From NCBI GenBank assembly GCA_023145315.1, contig JAGLEA010000053.1, forward strand, positions 1 to 19,256: 19,256 nucleotides of DNA, written 5' to 3'. Within the stretch, counting starts at the first letter, position 1, and the number at the start of each line of letters is the position of its first letter. Below are positions 1 through 7,069 of this stretch, piece by piece. The position numbers were made by a program, and so were the translations under genes. The notes beneath the pieces were generated by a model. The model was not told where the DNA came from, searched no databases, and saw nothing but the letters and a program-made list of their open reading frames with translations. This DNA is from Psychrilyobacter sp. Its GTDB lineage: Bacteria; Fusobacteriota; Fusobacteriia; Fusobacteriales; Fusobacteriaceae.

Positions 1-382
1 TATAAAAGGTAAAGATGTTGTTATTATAGGTAGAAGTAATATAGTAGGAAAACCACTAGCACTCATGTTGACAAACGAAAGTGCAACTGTTACTCTATGC
101 CATAGTAAAACAAAAAAATTGAAAGAAAAAACTATAAATTCTGATATAGTAATCATTGCAGTAGGGATAGAAAATTTTTTGACAGAAGATATGGTGAAAA
201 AAGGTAGTATCGTAATAGATGCAGGAATTAATAGAAATAGTCAAGGGCAACTGTGTGGTGATGTAGACTATGAAAACGTATCAAAAAAGACATCATTTAT
301 AACACCTGTTCCAGGTGGAGTAGGTCCTATGACCATAGCTATGCTTATGAAAAATACACTTAAATCAAGAAATAATAACTAG
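1..382 (+). CDS. folD: FolD, methylenetetrahydrofolate dehydrogenase/cyclohydrolase, C-terminal part (5' truncated)
   Basis: The reading frame enters at base 2 and stops with TAG at 380-382, so only about 126 C-terminal residues are present. FolD is the cytosolic bifunctional enzyme that interconverts 5,10-methylene-, methenyl- and 10-formyl-tetrahydrofolate for one-carbon metabolism. The visible part is the Rossmann NAD(P)-binding domain. It begins with the family signature GRSNIVGKP (bases 29-55) and ends with TPVPGGVGPMT, the second family signature. The ATG at 65 is internal, because the conserved GRSNIVGKP lies upstream of it in frame. The stop codon overlaps the Shine-Dalgarno of the next gene, so the two are probably co-transcribed. 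Identification is secure; the N-terminal catalytic lysine region lies outside the window. Confidence 0.95.
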   Translation, partial: IKGKDVVIIGRSNIVGKPLALMLTNESATVTLCHSKTKKLKEKTINSDIVIIAVGIENFLTEDMVKKGSIVIDAGINRNSQGQLCGDVDYENVSKKTSFITPVPGGVGPMTIAMLMKNTLKSRNNN

Positions 383-394
383 AGAGGTGACGAT

Positions 395-835
395 GTGGAG
401 TCGAGAGAATTTTTTATTGTAGATAAAAGAATATTACCAAATTCAATTCAAAATGTAATAAAAGTTAATGAGATAGTGCAAAATGAAGGGGTTTCAAAAT
501 ATGAAGCAATCAAAAGAGTGGGAATAAGTAGAAGTACTTATTATAAATATAAAGATTTTATTAAGCCATTTTTTGAAAGTGGAAAAGACACTGTATTTAA
601 TATAAATATGGCACTCCATGATAAACCAGGAATGTTGTCTAAAATTTTTAATATAGTTGCTGAATCAGGTGTAAATATTCTGACTATTACTCAAAATATA
701 CCTATTGACGGTATAGCGAGGATAACACTAGCTCTGAAAACTTCTGCTGATTCATTAAGAAATATAGAGACAATGCTAGAAAAAATAACACAAATGAATG
801 GTGTAAGTGAAATTAGAATAATAGGTAATAGTTAA
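395..835 (+). CDS. PheB-like ACT domain protein (UPF0735 family)
   Basis: This 146-residue protein matches the length and layout of Bacillus PheB/UPF0735 proteins. An N-terminal helix-turn-helix-like segment (about residues 34-55, including GISRSTYYKYKD) is followed by an ACT domain (about 72-146, including HDKPGMLSKI and the SGVNILTI strand). ACT domains bind small ligands, usually amino acids. PheB proteins are associated with aromatic amino acid metabolism, but their biochemical role is not settled. The start is GTG at 395. An ATG at 393 is in another frame and encodes nothing long. The Shine-Dalgarno AGAGAGGTGA (381-390) overlaps the folD stop codon, so translation is probably coupled to folD. 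The family call is by recognition. Ligand and DNA binding cannot be read from the sequence. Confidence 0.85.
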   Translation: MESREFFIVDKRILPNSIQNVIKVNEIVQNEGVSKYEAIKRVGISRSTYYKYKDFIKPFFESGKDTVFNINMALHDKPGMLSKIFNIVAESGVNILTITQNIPIDGIARITLALKTSADSLRNIETMLEKITQMNGVSEIRIIGNS

Positions 836-861
836 AGAATAAAAGAAACCAAGGGGGGAAT

Positions 862-1317
862 ATGAAAATAGATATAAAAATAATAAAAGAACTATCAAAA
901 AGTATTGAAAAATATGGTTTAGAAGAAGTTGTACTAGAGAGTGAAGGTACAAAGATTTCTATGAAGAGAGAGTTTGAAAAAGAGGTATTAATGACGACGC
1001 AAGTTGTTACTAATCAGCCATTAGCAGTAGCTCCTACAGCAACTAAGGTGGCTAAAGCAGTAGAGCAAGTATCTAATTTAGATTATACAAAATCTCCAAT
1101 GGTTGGGACTTATTATGGTTCACCATCACCAGATGCAGATTTATTTGTAAATGAAGGTCAAATAGTAGAAGTAGGGGATACACTATGTATCGTAGAAGCT
1201 ATGAAGTTAATGAATGAAGTAAAAGCAGAAAAGAGATGTAAGATCGGAAAGATCTTATTAAAAGATGGAGACCCTGTAACTAAAGGTGCAGATCTATTTT
1301 TAATTGAAGAGGTATAG
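862..1317 (+). CDS. accB: AccB, biotin carboxyl carrier protein of acetyl-CoA carboxylase
   Basis: This 151-residue protein carries biotin for acetyl-CoA carboxylase, the first committed step of fatty acid synthesis. The N-terminal helix region (1-37) is AccB-like, residues 45-75 form an Ala/Val/Thr-rich linker, and residues 77-151 form the biotinyl domain. The biotin acceptor is Lys115 in EAMKLMNE; Leu replaces the commoner Met after the lysine. The segment SPSPDADLF (about 87-95) corresponds to the protruding thumb that marks AccB rather than other biotinyl domains, which argues against a decarboxylase sodium-pump subunit. A strong AGGGGGGAA Shine-Dalgarno precedes the ATG. accC, its usual neighbour, does not follow; instead a terminator closes the unit. 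Confidence is high for the family. Confidence 0.93.
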   Translation: MKIDIKIIKELSKSIEKYGLEEVVLESEGTKISMKREFEKEVLMTTQVVTNQPLAVAPTATKVAKAVEQVSNLDYTKSPMVGTYYGSPSPDADLFVNEGQIVEVGDTLCIVEAMKLMNEVKAEKRCKIGKILLKDGDPVTKGADLFLIEEV

Positions 1318-1327
1318 AATAAGGTTT

Positions 1328-1354
1328 GAGTCACTATTTGTGGCTCTTTTTTTT
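1328..1354 (+). terminator. Rho-independent terminator after accB
   Basis: GAGTCAC (1328-1334) and GTGGCTC (1340-1346) form a 7-bp stem with one T-G wobble around the 5-nt loop TATTT. Eight T residues follow (1347-1354). It lies 10 bases after the accB stop and separates folD-ACT-accB from rimO. Confidence 0.88.
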
Positions 1355-1363
1355 CTTGGAAAG

Positions 1364-1392
1364 TATTAATTATAGGCTATTTGTGATATAAT
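1364..1392 (+). promoter_or_regulatory. Promoter for the rimO operon (extended -10)
   Basis: A consensus TATAAT (1387-1392) is preceded by TG one base upstream (TGA at 1384-1386), which makes an extended -10. The hexamer at 17-bp spacing is TATTAA (1364-1369), a poor -35, so the extended -10 must carry most of the recognition. It lies between the accB terminator and rimO, leaving a leader of roughly 45-50 nt. Confidence 0.7.
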
Positions 1393-1435
1393 TTGTAAAG
1401 AAAATAATATTAAATGGGAAAATATAAAGAGAAAT

Positions 1436-1441
1436 AAGGAG
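1436..1441 (+). promoter_or_regulatory. Ribosome binding site that fixes the rimO start at 1447
   Basis: AAGGAG spans 1436-1441 and lies 5 nt before the ATG at 1447. The in-frame GTG at 1441 shares its first base with this Shine-Dalgarno, so it cannot be the start. Confidence 0.85.
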
Positions 1442-1446
1442 TGATT

Positions 1447-2787
1447 ATGAAATTAGCAGTAATAACATTAGGATGTAGTAAAAACCTAATTGATACAGAG
1501 CACTATCTGGGGATATTAGCAAATAAAAGAGGGTATGAGATAACTACAGATGTAGAAGATGCCGATCTATGTATTGTGAACACATGTGGATTTATAGGTG
1601 ATGCAAAGGAAGAGTCTATAAATACTATTTTAGAAGTTATTGAATATAAGAGAAGTGGAAGTGTTAAGAAGATAATAGTAGCAGGATGTTTAGCAGAAAG
1701 ATATGCAGAAGAATTATTAGCAGAGATGCCAGAAGTAGATGCTATAATCGGAACTGGTGACGTAGATAAGATAGAGGAAGTAATGGATGAAATATTAGCA
1801 GGGAATAGAGTTATTAGAAGTGAATCTCTAGATTTCTTAGCAAATGCAGATACTGAAAGAATTATAACTACATTTCCTCATACTGCATATTTAAAAATAG
1901 CAGAAGGATGTAATAGAAGATGTACTTACTGTATAATTCCTAGCCTGCGTGGTCAATTAAGAAGTAGAACTATAGAGGATATTGTAGTAGAAGCTAAGAG
2001 GTTAGTAGCTAATGGTGTAAAAGAAATAAATTTATTGGCACAAGAAACGACAGAGTATGGACTAGATTTATATCAAAAGAAAGCTCTTCCAGACTTGATG
2101 AAGGAACTAGTAAAGATAGATGGATTAAAGTGGCTTAGAACTTACTATATGTTCCCAAATTCCGTAACTGATGAATTAATAGAAGTAATGAAAAACGAAG
2201 AAAAAATATGTAATTATTTTGATATCCCTATCCAACATGTATCAGATAAGATGTTACAAGGAATGAAGAGAGCTATCTCTGGAGATGCATCTAAAGAACT
2301 TCTACGTAAAATTAGGCGTGAGATCCCAGAAGCTACATTTAGAACTTCTATAATTGTAGGTTTTCCAGGTGAAACTGAGGAAGATTTCCAAGAATTAATG
2401 GATTTTGTAAAGGAGTTTAAATTTGACTATATCGGAGCATTTAAATACTCAAGAGAGGAAGATACGGTAGCTTATGATTTAGAAAACCAAGTTGATGAAG
2501 ATATAAAGCACAAAAGATGGGTAGAGCTAACTAATCTACAAGCAGAGATTGCAGAAGCTAAAAATAGAGCATTCTTAGGAAAAGAGATAGAAGTAATGAT
2601 AGATGGTGTTTCAGATGAGTCAGAGTATATGTTAGAAGGTAGAACAAGAGGTCAAGCATTAGAAATTGATGGAAAAGTACTTTCAAATGATGGGACTGCT
2701 AAACCAGGAGAAATCGTTATTGTAAAAGTTGAACAAAATTTTAATTACGATCTTTTAGGGCCTATAGTAAAGAATAATATAAAATAG
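1447..2787 (+). CDS. rimO: RimO, ribosomal protein S12 methylthiotransferase
   Basis: This 446-residue radical-SAM enzyme adds a methylthio group to a conserved aspartate of ribosomal protein S12. The N-terminal UPF0004 domain has the three cluster cysteines Cys10 (LGCSKN), Cys47 (NTCGFI) and Cys81 (AGCLAERY). The radical-SAM core has the CxxxCxxC motif Cys155, Cys159, Cys162 (GCNRRCTYC), followed by IIPSLRG. A C-terminal TRAM-like region (about 375-440) completes the usual domain order. GCSKNLIDTE at the N terminus fits RimO rather than the tRNA enzyme MiaB. The start is ATG 1447, chosen from the Shine-Dalgarno position. It opens the operon that continues with pgsA 22 bases downstream. All key residues are present. 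Confidence 0.94.
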   Translation: MKLAVITLGCSKNLIDTEHYLGILANKRGYEITTDVEDADLCIVNTCGFIGDAKEESINTILEVIEYKRSGSVKKIIVAGCLAERYAEELLAEMPEVDAIIGTGDVDKIEEVMDEILAGNRVIRSESLDFLANADTERIITTFPHTAYLKIAEGCNRRCTYCIIPSLRGQLRSRTIEDIVVEAKRLVANGVKEINLLAQETTEYGLDLYQKKALPDLMKELVKIDGLKWLRTYYMFPNSVTDELIEVMKNEEKICNYFDIPIQHVSDKMLQGMKRAISGDASKELLRKIRREIPEATFRTSIIVGFPGETEEDFQELMDFVKEFKFDYIGAFKYSREEDTVAYDLENQVDEDIKHKRWVELTNLQAEIAEAKNRAFLGKEIEVMIDGVSDESEYMLEGRTRGQALEIDGKVLSNDGTAKPGEIVIVKVEQNFNYDLLGPIVKNNIK

Positions 2788-2809
2788 TTTTAAAATATGG
2801 AGGGATAAA

Positions 2810-3373
2810 ATGAAAATGAATATGCCTAATCAACTAACTATGGCAAGGATGATAATGGCTGTGCCGTTTATCTATTTCTTAGGAATTTCGTATGGACCTA
2901 ATGAATTTATCTTTAGAATGATAGCACTTGCAATATTTGTAATTGCTTCTGTTACTGATTTTTTAGATGGGTACTTAGCTAGAAAAAATAATATGATAAC
3001 TGATTTTGGTAAATTAATGGATCCACTAGCTGATAAGATATTAGTGATATCAGCTTTAGTAATTTTTGTAGAAGTAGATTATCTGCCAGCGTGGATATCT
3101 ATCGTTGTTTTAGCAAGAGAATTCCTAATAAGTGGTATAAGAACACTAGCTGCTGCTAATGGAGAAGTTATTCCAGCAGGAAACTTAGGTAAATATAAAA
3201 CAACAACTCAAATGATAGGAATTGTTTTAATTATAGCTTTAGGAACGACATCGTATAAATTTTTAGGATTACACATAAATACTTGGATAATGTTACCATC
3301 AGTAGTACTTACAGTATGGTCTGGATGGGATTATTCTGTAAAAGCTAAACACTACTTTATGAATATGGAATAA
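2810..3373 (+). CDS. pgsA: PgsA, CDP-diacylglycerol--glycerol-3-phosphate 3-phosphatidyltransferase
   Basis: This 187-residue inner-membrane enzyme condenses CDP-diacylglycerol with glycerol-3-phosphate, the committed step to phosphatidylglycerol and cardiolipin. The CDP-alcohol phosphotransferase signature is complete: Asp53-Gly54, Ala57-Arg58, Gly67, Asp71 and Asp75, with the family spacing DG-x2-AR-x8-G-x3-D-x3-D. Several hydrophobic segments are visible (about 15-30, 35-50, 77-100, 130-150 and 158-175). The N terminus PNQLTMARM is typical of PgsA rather than of phosphatidylserine synthase. A GGAGG Shine-Dalgarno precedes the ATG. It sits between rimO and yggT and joins the lipid genes plsY, gpsA and accB elsewhere in the window. 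Confidence 0.92.
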   Translation: MKMNMPNQLTMARMIMAVPFIYFLGISYGPNEFIFRMIALAIFVIASVTDFLDGYLARKNNMITDFGKLMDPLADKILVISALVIFVEVDYLPAWISIVVLAREFLISGIRTLAAANGEVIPAGNLGKYKTTTQMIGIVLIIALGTTSYKFLGLHINTWIMLPSVVLTVWSGWDYSVKAKHYFMNME

Positions 3374-3383
3374 TGGAGGAGAT

Positions 3384-3647
3384 ATGTTAATTTATCAAAT
3401 AGTAAGTTATATCATTGAAATTTTAAAAGTATTAATATTAATTAGGATTATTATATCGTGGGTAGCTCCTCGTAGTCAAAATGAATTTATAGAATTAGTG
3501 AATGCTGTTACAGAGCCTATTCTCAGACCATTTAGGATAATGATTCCTTTAGGTGGTGCAAGACTAGATCTTTCACCAATCTTAGCTTATTATGTATTGG
3601 GGTTAGTTAAGTATTTAATATTTAAAATATTGACTATGGTAATGTAG
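3384..3647 (+). CDS. yggT: YggT family membrane protein
   Basis: This 87-residue protein has the single-YGGT-domain layout: a first membrane helix (about 6-26), a polar segment beginning SWVAPRSQNEF and leading to the conserved TEPILRPFRIMIP stretch (about 42-56), then a second helix (about 65-85) with LSPILAYYVLGLVKYL. YggT/YlmG proteins are small integral membrane proteins. In Firmicutes they lie near division genes, and a role in osmotic tolerance or nucleoid and division organisation has been proposed. Here it lies directly before rsmH and an ftsL-like gene, which agrees with that neighbourhood. The Shine-Dalgarno TGGAGGAGAT precedes the ATG. The family is clear; the molecular function is not known. 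Confidence 0.88.
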   Translation: MLIYQIVSYIIEILKVLILIRIIISWVAPRSQNEFIELVNAVTEPILRPFRIMIPLGGARLDLSPILAYYVLGLVKYLIFKILTMVM

Positions 3648-3663
3648 TTATAGGAAAATATAC

Positions 3664-3693
3664 AGGAGTTTGACGGAAAACCGCCAAGCTCCT
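3664..3693 (+). other. Intergenic hairpin between yggT and rsmH
   Basis: GGAGTTTG (3665-3672) pairs with CAAGCTCC (3685-3692), with one T-G wobble, and A3664 pairs with T3693. After an A-C mismatch, CGG (3674-3676) pairs with CCG (3681-3683) across an AAAA tetraloop. The DNA after it is TTATCTTG rather than a T-run, so it is a poor intrinsic terminator. It may instead stabilise, process or attenuate the transcript. No function is shown by sequence alone. Confidence 0.75.
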
Positions 3694-3710
3694 TATCTTG
3701 TAAATGAGAA

Positions 3711-3717
3711 AAGGAGG
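3711..3717 (+). promoter_or_regulatory. Ribosome binding site that fixes the rsmH start at 3722
   Basis: AAGGAGG (3711-3717) lies 4 nt before the ATG at 3722. An in-frame ATG at 3704 lies upstream of this Shine-Dalgarno and would translate through it, so the shorter form is preferred. Confidence 0.85.
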
Positions 3718-3721
3718 AAAA

Positions 3722-4672
3722 ATGTCAGAAAAACATAATGAAATAGAATGTGAATATCATATACCCGTTTTATATGAGGAAACTTTAGATAGGTTGGTTA
3801 CAAATCCAGATGGTGTTTATGTGGATGGAACATTAGGAGGAGGAGGTCATTCTGAAGGAATTGTAAAGAGACTTTCGGATAAAGGAGTTCTAATTTCTAT
3901 TGATCAAGATCAAAATGCCATTGATTTTGCAAGTAAAAGATTAGAAAAATATGGAAAAAAAGTTAAAATATACAAATCAAATTTTTCGGATATGGAAACT
4001 GTAGTATATATAGCTGGGTTTGACAAAGTAGATGGAATTATGATGGATATCGGAGTATCATCAAAGCAATTAGATGATCCCGAAAGAGGTTTTTCATATA
4101 AATATAATACCCGTTTAGATATGAGAATGGATAAAAGTATGCCTATATCAGCATATGAAATAATAAATGAATATGAAGAGGAAGAGATTTCGAGAATTAT
4201 CTATGAATATGGTGAAGAAAGATATGCTAGAAAAATAGCTCGATATATTGTAGCTAATCGTGAGGAAAAAGCTATAGAAACTACAGGGGATTTAGTAGCA
4301 GTAATAAAAAAAGCTATTAAAGGACATCCTAAAAAACATCCAGCAAAGAAAACTTTCCAAGCAATAAGAATTGAAGTAAATAAGGAATTAGATGTACTGA
4401 AAAATGTGATAGATAAAGCTGTAGACCTCCTAAATCCAGGTGGAAGACTAGCAATAATCACATTTCATTCGTTAGAAGATAGAATAGTAAAGCAAAAATT
4501 TAGAGAACTATCGACTGACTGCATTTGTCCACCAGAATTATTTATATGTATGTGTAATCATAAAGCTACAGTAAAAAGAATTACTAGAAAGCCTGTAATT
4601 CCTAATAAAGATGAATTAGAATTTAATAATAGAGCCCATTCTTCTAAACTGAGAGTTGTCGAAAAGTTATGA
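3722..4672 (+). CDS. rsmH: RsmH (MraW), 16S rRNA (cytosine-1402-N4)-methyltransferase
   Basis: This 316-residue SAM-dependent enzyme N4-methylates C1402 of 16S rRNA in the decoding centre. HIPVLYEE at the N terminus, the SAM-binding glycine loop GTLGGGGHS (residues 37-45), DQDQNAI, MDIGVSSKQLDDPERGFSY and the late motif ITFHSLEDRIVK are all family hallmarks. A cysteine cluster, CICPPELFICMCN, lies near the C terminus. In most bacteria this gene follows mraZ at the head of the division/cell-wall cluster. Here yggT precedes it and no mraZ is seen. Its TGA overlaps the ATG of the next gene (ATGA at 4669-4672), so translational coupling is expected. Confidence 0.95.
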   Translation: MSEKHNEIECEYHIPVLYEETLDRLVTNPDGVYVDGTLGGGGHSEGIVKRLSDKGVLISIDQDQNAIDFASKRLEKYGKKVKIYKSNFSDMETVVYIAGFDKVDGIMMDIGVSSKQLDDPERGFSYKYNTRLDMRMDKSMPISAYEIINEYEEEEISRIIYEYGEERYARKIARYIVANREEKAIETTGDLVAVIKKAIKGHPKKHPAKKTFQAIRIEVNKELDVLKNVIDKAVDLLNPGGRLAIITFHSLEDRIVKQKFRELSTDCICPPELFICMCNHKATVKRITRKPVIPNKDELEFNNRAHSSKLRVVEKL

Positions 4673-4965
4673 AAAAAGGATACAAAATATTAACTATAGC
4701 TTTATTTGTTCTATTTTTTATTTCTATTGAAGTTTTGCGTCTTCACTATACTATTGAAGCTGTGACTGTGAGTAAGGAATTAAAGATTCAAAAAGAGAAA
4801 AATAATAATTTACAAAAAGAAATTTCACGTGAAAAAATGAAATTAGGTGAAAAAATGGAACTAAATAAAATCAAAGAGAGAGCTAAAAAAGAGGTTAACA
4901 TGGAAGTTATAAAAAACATTCATTATATAGAAATAAGTAAAGATGTCCTGAAACAAAATAAATAG
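4669..4965 (+). CDS. ftsL: FtsL-like small bitopic division protein
   Basis: This 98-residue protein has a short basic N terminus (MKKGYK), one membrane helix (about 7-24), and a Lys/Glu-rich heptad-like stretch (about 34-75) predicted to be coiled coil. This is the architecture of FtsL, which joins FtsB/DivIC and FtsQ/DivIB in the divisome. FtsL sequences diverge strongly, so the call rests on size, topology and position directly after rsmH, with overlapping start and stop codons. The usual next gene, the transpeptidase ftsI, is missing; an RNA methyltransferase with its own promoter follows. It could instead be a DivIC/FtsB-type septum initiator. Confidence 0.72.
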   Translation: MKKGYKILTIALFVLFFISIEVLRLHYTIEAVTVSKELKIQKEKNNNLQKEISREKMKLGEKMELNKIKERAKKEVNMEVIKNIHYIEISKDVLKQNK

Positions 4966-4974
4966 TGTTGAAAT

Positions 4975-5003
4975 TTGACTTTTATTTTTGATAGTTGTAT
5001 TAT
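4975..5003 (+). promoter_or_regulatory. Sigma-70 promoter for the rlmD-plsY-gpsA-sigma-dnaN unit
   Basis: TTGACT (4975-4980) and TATTAT (4998-5003) are separated by exactly 17 bp, each differing from consensus by one base. It starts 10 bases after the ftsL stop. Transcription from about 5010 would give a leader of about 37 nt. Confidence 0.8.
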
Positions 5004-5046
5004 TAATAGATAGAAGTTAAATATTTTTTTATAAAAGAGGTTGAAA

Positions 5047-6402
5047 TTGAAAAAAGGAAATTTAATAAAATTAAAGATAGAGAAAATAATTTTTGGTGGA
5101 GAGGGATTAGGTTATCATGAAGATCTAGCTATATTTGTTCCTATGTCTGTTCCAGGTGATATATTAGAGGTGGAAATCATCTCATTAAAAAAGAGCTATG
5201 GAAGAGGATTGATAAAAAGTATTATAACACCAAGTGAAGATCGTATTTCACCAGAAAAAATAAGTTTTGAAGACCATCATGGTTGTGATTTCGCAATGAT
5301 AAATTATGAAAAACAACTAGAGTATAAAAAAACAATGGTAGAAGATGTACTATCTAGAGTGGGGAAAATAAACTTAGAAGAAGTAAAAATAGCTAAAACT
5401 CTAGGTGCTGAAAATCCATATAACTATAGAAATAAAGTTGTAGAACCTTTTGCTAGAAAAAAAGGTAAAATTATATCAGGATTCTTTAAAAGAAGATCAC
5501 ATGATGTTTTTGAGGTAGAAGAAAATATATTACAATCAAAATTATCTAATGAAATAATAGTTAGAATAAAAGAACTTCTAAATGAAGCTAAGCTAAGTGT
5601 TTATAATGAAAAAGCACATAAGGGGATTTTGAGACATATAATGGTAAGAACAACATCTTTCGGTGAAGCTATGGTTGTCTTAATAATGAAAGGAAAGATA
5701 GATGATAAAATAAAAGGTGTTCTAGAAACTTTATATGAAGAAAATAGTAAGATTAAATCTGTCTACGTGTCTATAAATAGCAAGAGAACTAACTTTGCAT
5801 TAGGAGAAAAAAATATTCACCTATTAGGAGATACTTTTATTCAAGAAGAACTAAATGGGATAAAATTTAATATCTCTCCTACATCATTTTTTCAAATAAA
5901 TATTGATCAAACAAAGAAACTATACGAGACTGCTCTGTCATATTTTGATGGAATTAAAGATAAAGTTATAGTTGATGCGTATTCTGGTACTGGTACTATC
6001 GCTATGATATTGTCAAAAGAAGCAAAAGAGATCTATGCTATCGAAATGATACAATCGGCGACTAGAGATGGACAACGAACGAGTAAAGAAAATAATATAG
6101 AAAATATTAAATTCATAAACGGTAAAGCAGAAGAAAAATTAGTAGAGTTAATAGAAAATGGAACTCATATTGATTCGATAATATTTGACCCACCGAGAAA
6201 AGGAATAGCAGAAAATATATTGCAAAAACTATCTGAAACAACTATATCAGAGGTAGTATATATATCTTGTAACCCTTCTACATTTGCGAGAGATACTCAG
6301 ATTTTAGAGAGTATTGGATACAAGTTGAGAGAGGTATCACCAGTAGATATGTTTCCAAATACTAGCCATATTGAAGTTGTAGGAAAATTTGTGAAATTAT
6401 AA
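5047..6402 (+). CDS. rlmD: RlmD/TrmA-family 23S rRNA (uracil-5-)-methyltransferase, without Fe-S cysteines
   Basis: This 451-residue protein belongs to the RumA/RlmD family, which makes 5-methyluridine in 23S rRNA. A TRAM RNA-binding domain (about 1-60) is followed by a central domain and a SAM-binding Rossmann domain with DAYSGTGTIAM, the DPPRKG motif, and the nucleophile Cys408 in ISCNPSTFARD. The C-terminal glutamate in SHIEVVGKF matches the family's general base. The start is probably TTG 5047, because AAGAGG (5035-5040) is 6 nt upstream; the TTG at 5041 directly abuts it. Relatives normally hold a 4Fe-4S cluster on four cysteines, but here Cys80 is the only cysteine before Cys408. Target specificity (U747, U1939 or both) cannot be assigned. 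Confidence 0.85.
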   Translation: MKKGNLIKLKIEKIIFGGEGLGYHEDLAIFVPMSVPGDILEVEIISLKKSYGRGLIKSIITPSEDRISPEKISFEDHHGCDFAMINYEKQLEYKKTMVEDVLSRVGKINLEEVKIAKTLGAENPYNYRNKVVEPFARKKGKIISGFFKRRSHDVFEVEENILQSKLSNEIIVRIKELLNEAKLSVYNEKAHKGILRHIMVRTTSFGEAMVVLIMKGKIDDKIKGVLETLYEENSKIKSVYVSINSKRTNFALGEKNIHLLGDTFIQEELNGIKFNISPTSFFQINIDQTKKLYETALSYFDGIKDKVIVDAYSGTGTIAMILSKEAKEIYAIEMIQSATRDGQRTSKENNIENIKFINGKAEEKLVELIENGTHIDSIIFDPPRKGIAENILQKLSETTISEVVYISCNPSTFARDTQILESIGYKLREVSPVDMFPNTSHIEVVGKFVKL

Positions 6403-6422
6403 AGTTTTATGGAGGTATTTAA

Positions 6423-7055
6423 ATGGATACTAAGTTGATAATTTTTTTAATAATTGCATACTTTATGGGATCATTACCCACTGGAGTGATTATAGGAAAG
6501 AGGTTTAAAGGGATAGATATTAGAGAATATGGTAGTAAAAATACAGGTGCTACAAATGCTTATAGAGTTTTAGGGAAAAAGTTTGGAATTATAGTCCTCT
6601 TGGCTGATGCGTTAAAAGGTTGGCTTCCTGTCTTTCTAGCTAGTGTTGGTGGTTTTGGTGTCAGTAATTGGAAGATCACAGGATGGCATTTGATATTAGT
6701 CGGCTTAACGACTATTTTAGGTCATACACTATCTGTATTTTTAAAATTTAAAGGTGGAAAAGGTGTGGCAACAAGTTTAGGAGTGTTTTTATTTCTAGCT
6801 CCTAATATCGTGATTATATTGATTGCAGTGTTTGGAGTAATCGCTTATACGACAAAATATGTTTCCCTAGCTTCTGTATCAGCAGCTGGACTGTTTCCAA
6901 TATTGGTATTATTTATGCCTATAAGGGAAAGCTTAGGAAGATGGAATATGTTTGCCTTTGCTTTAATCATTGGACTTTTTGTAATTTTCAAACATAGAAG
7001 TAATATTCAAAGATTAGTAAAAGGAAATGAAAATAAATTTGGTGAAAAAAAATAA
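6423..7055 (+). CDS. plsY: PlsY, acyl-phosphate:glycerol-3-phosphate acyltransferase
   Basis: This 210-residue polytopic membrane enzyme transfers an acyl group from acyl-phosphate to glycerol-3-phosphate, giving lysophosphatidic acid, the first step of phospholipid synthesis. Family motifs are present: GSLPTGVIIGK (16-26), GSKNTGATNAYR (37-48) and the GHTLSVFLKFKGGKGVATSLG stretch starting near residue 100. Several hydrophobic helices span the protein. GGAGG lies 7 nt before the ATG. Its substrate is made by gpsA, which starts 14 bases downstream, so the pair is a functional unit. Length and motifs are normal for the family. Confidence 0.95.
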   Translation: MDTKLIIFLIIAYFMGSLPTGVIIGKRFKGIDIREYGSKNTGATNAYRVLGKKFGIIVLLADALKGWLPVFLASVGGFGVSNWKITGWHLILVGLTTILGHTLSVFLKFKGGKGVATSLGVFLFLAPNIVIILIAVFGVIAYTTKYVSLASVSAAGLFPILVLFMPIRESLGRWNMFAFALIIGLFVIFKHRSNIQRLVKGNENKFGEKK

Positions 7056-7069
7056 AAGAGGTGATTAAT

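Noticed and set aside
4201..4461. 86-codon minus-strand open frame opposite rsmH
   Set aside because: Mirror of a conserved coding region; low-complexity hydrophobic translation without support.
4955..4988. AAAATAAA / TTTATTTT inverted repeat spanning the ftsL stop, as a possible terminator
   Set aside because: The stem is all A-T with an 18-nt loop and overlaps the promoter at 4975; too weak to call.
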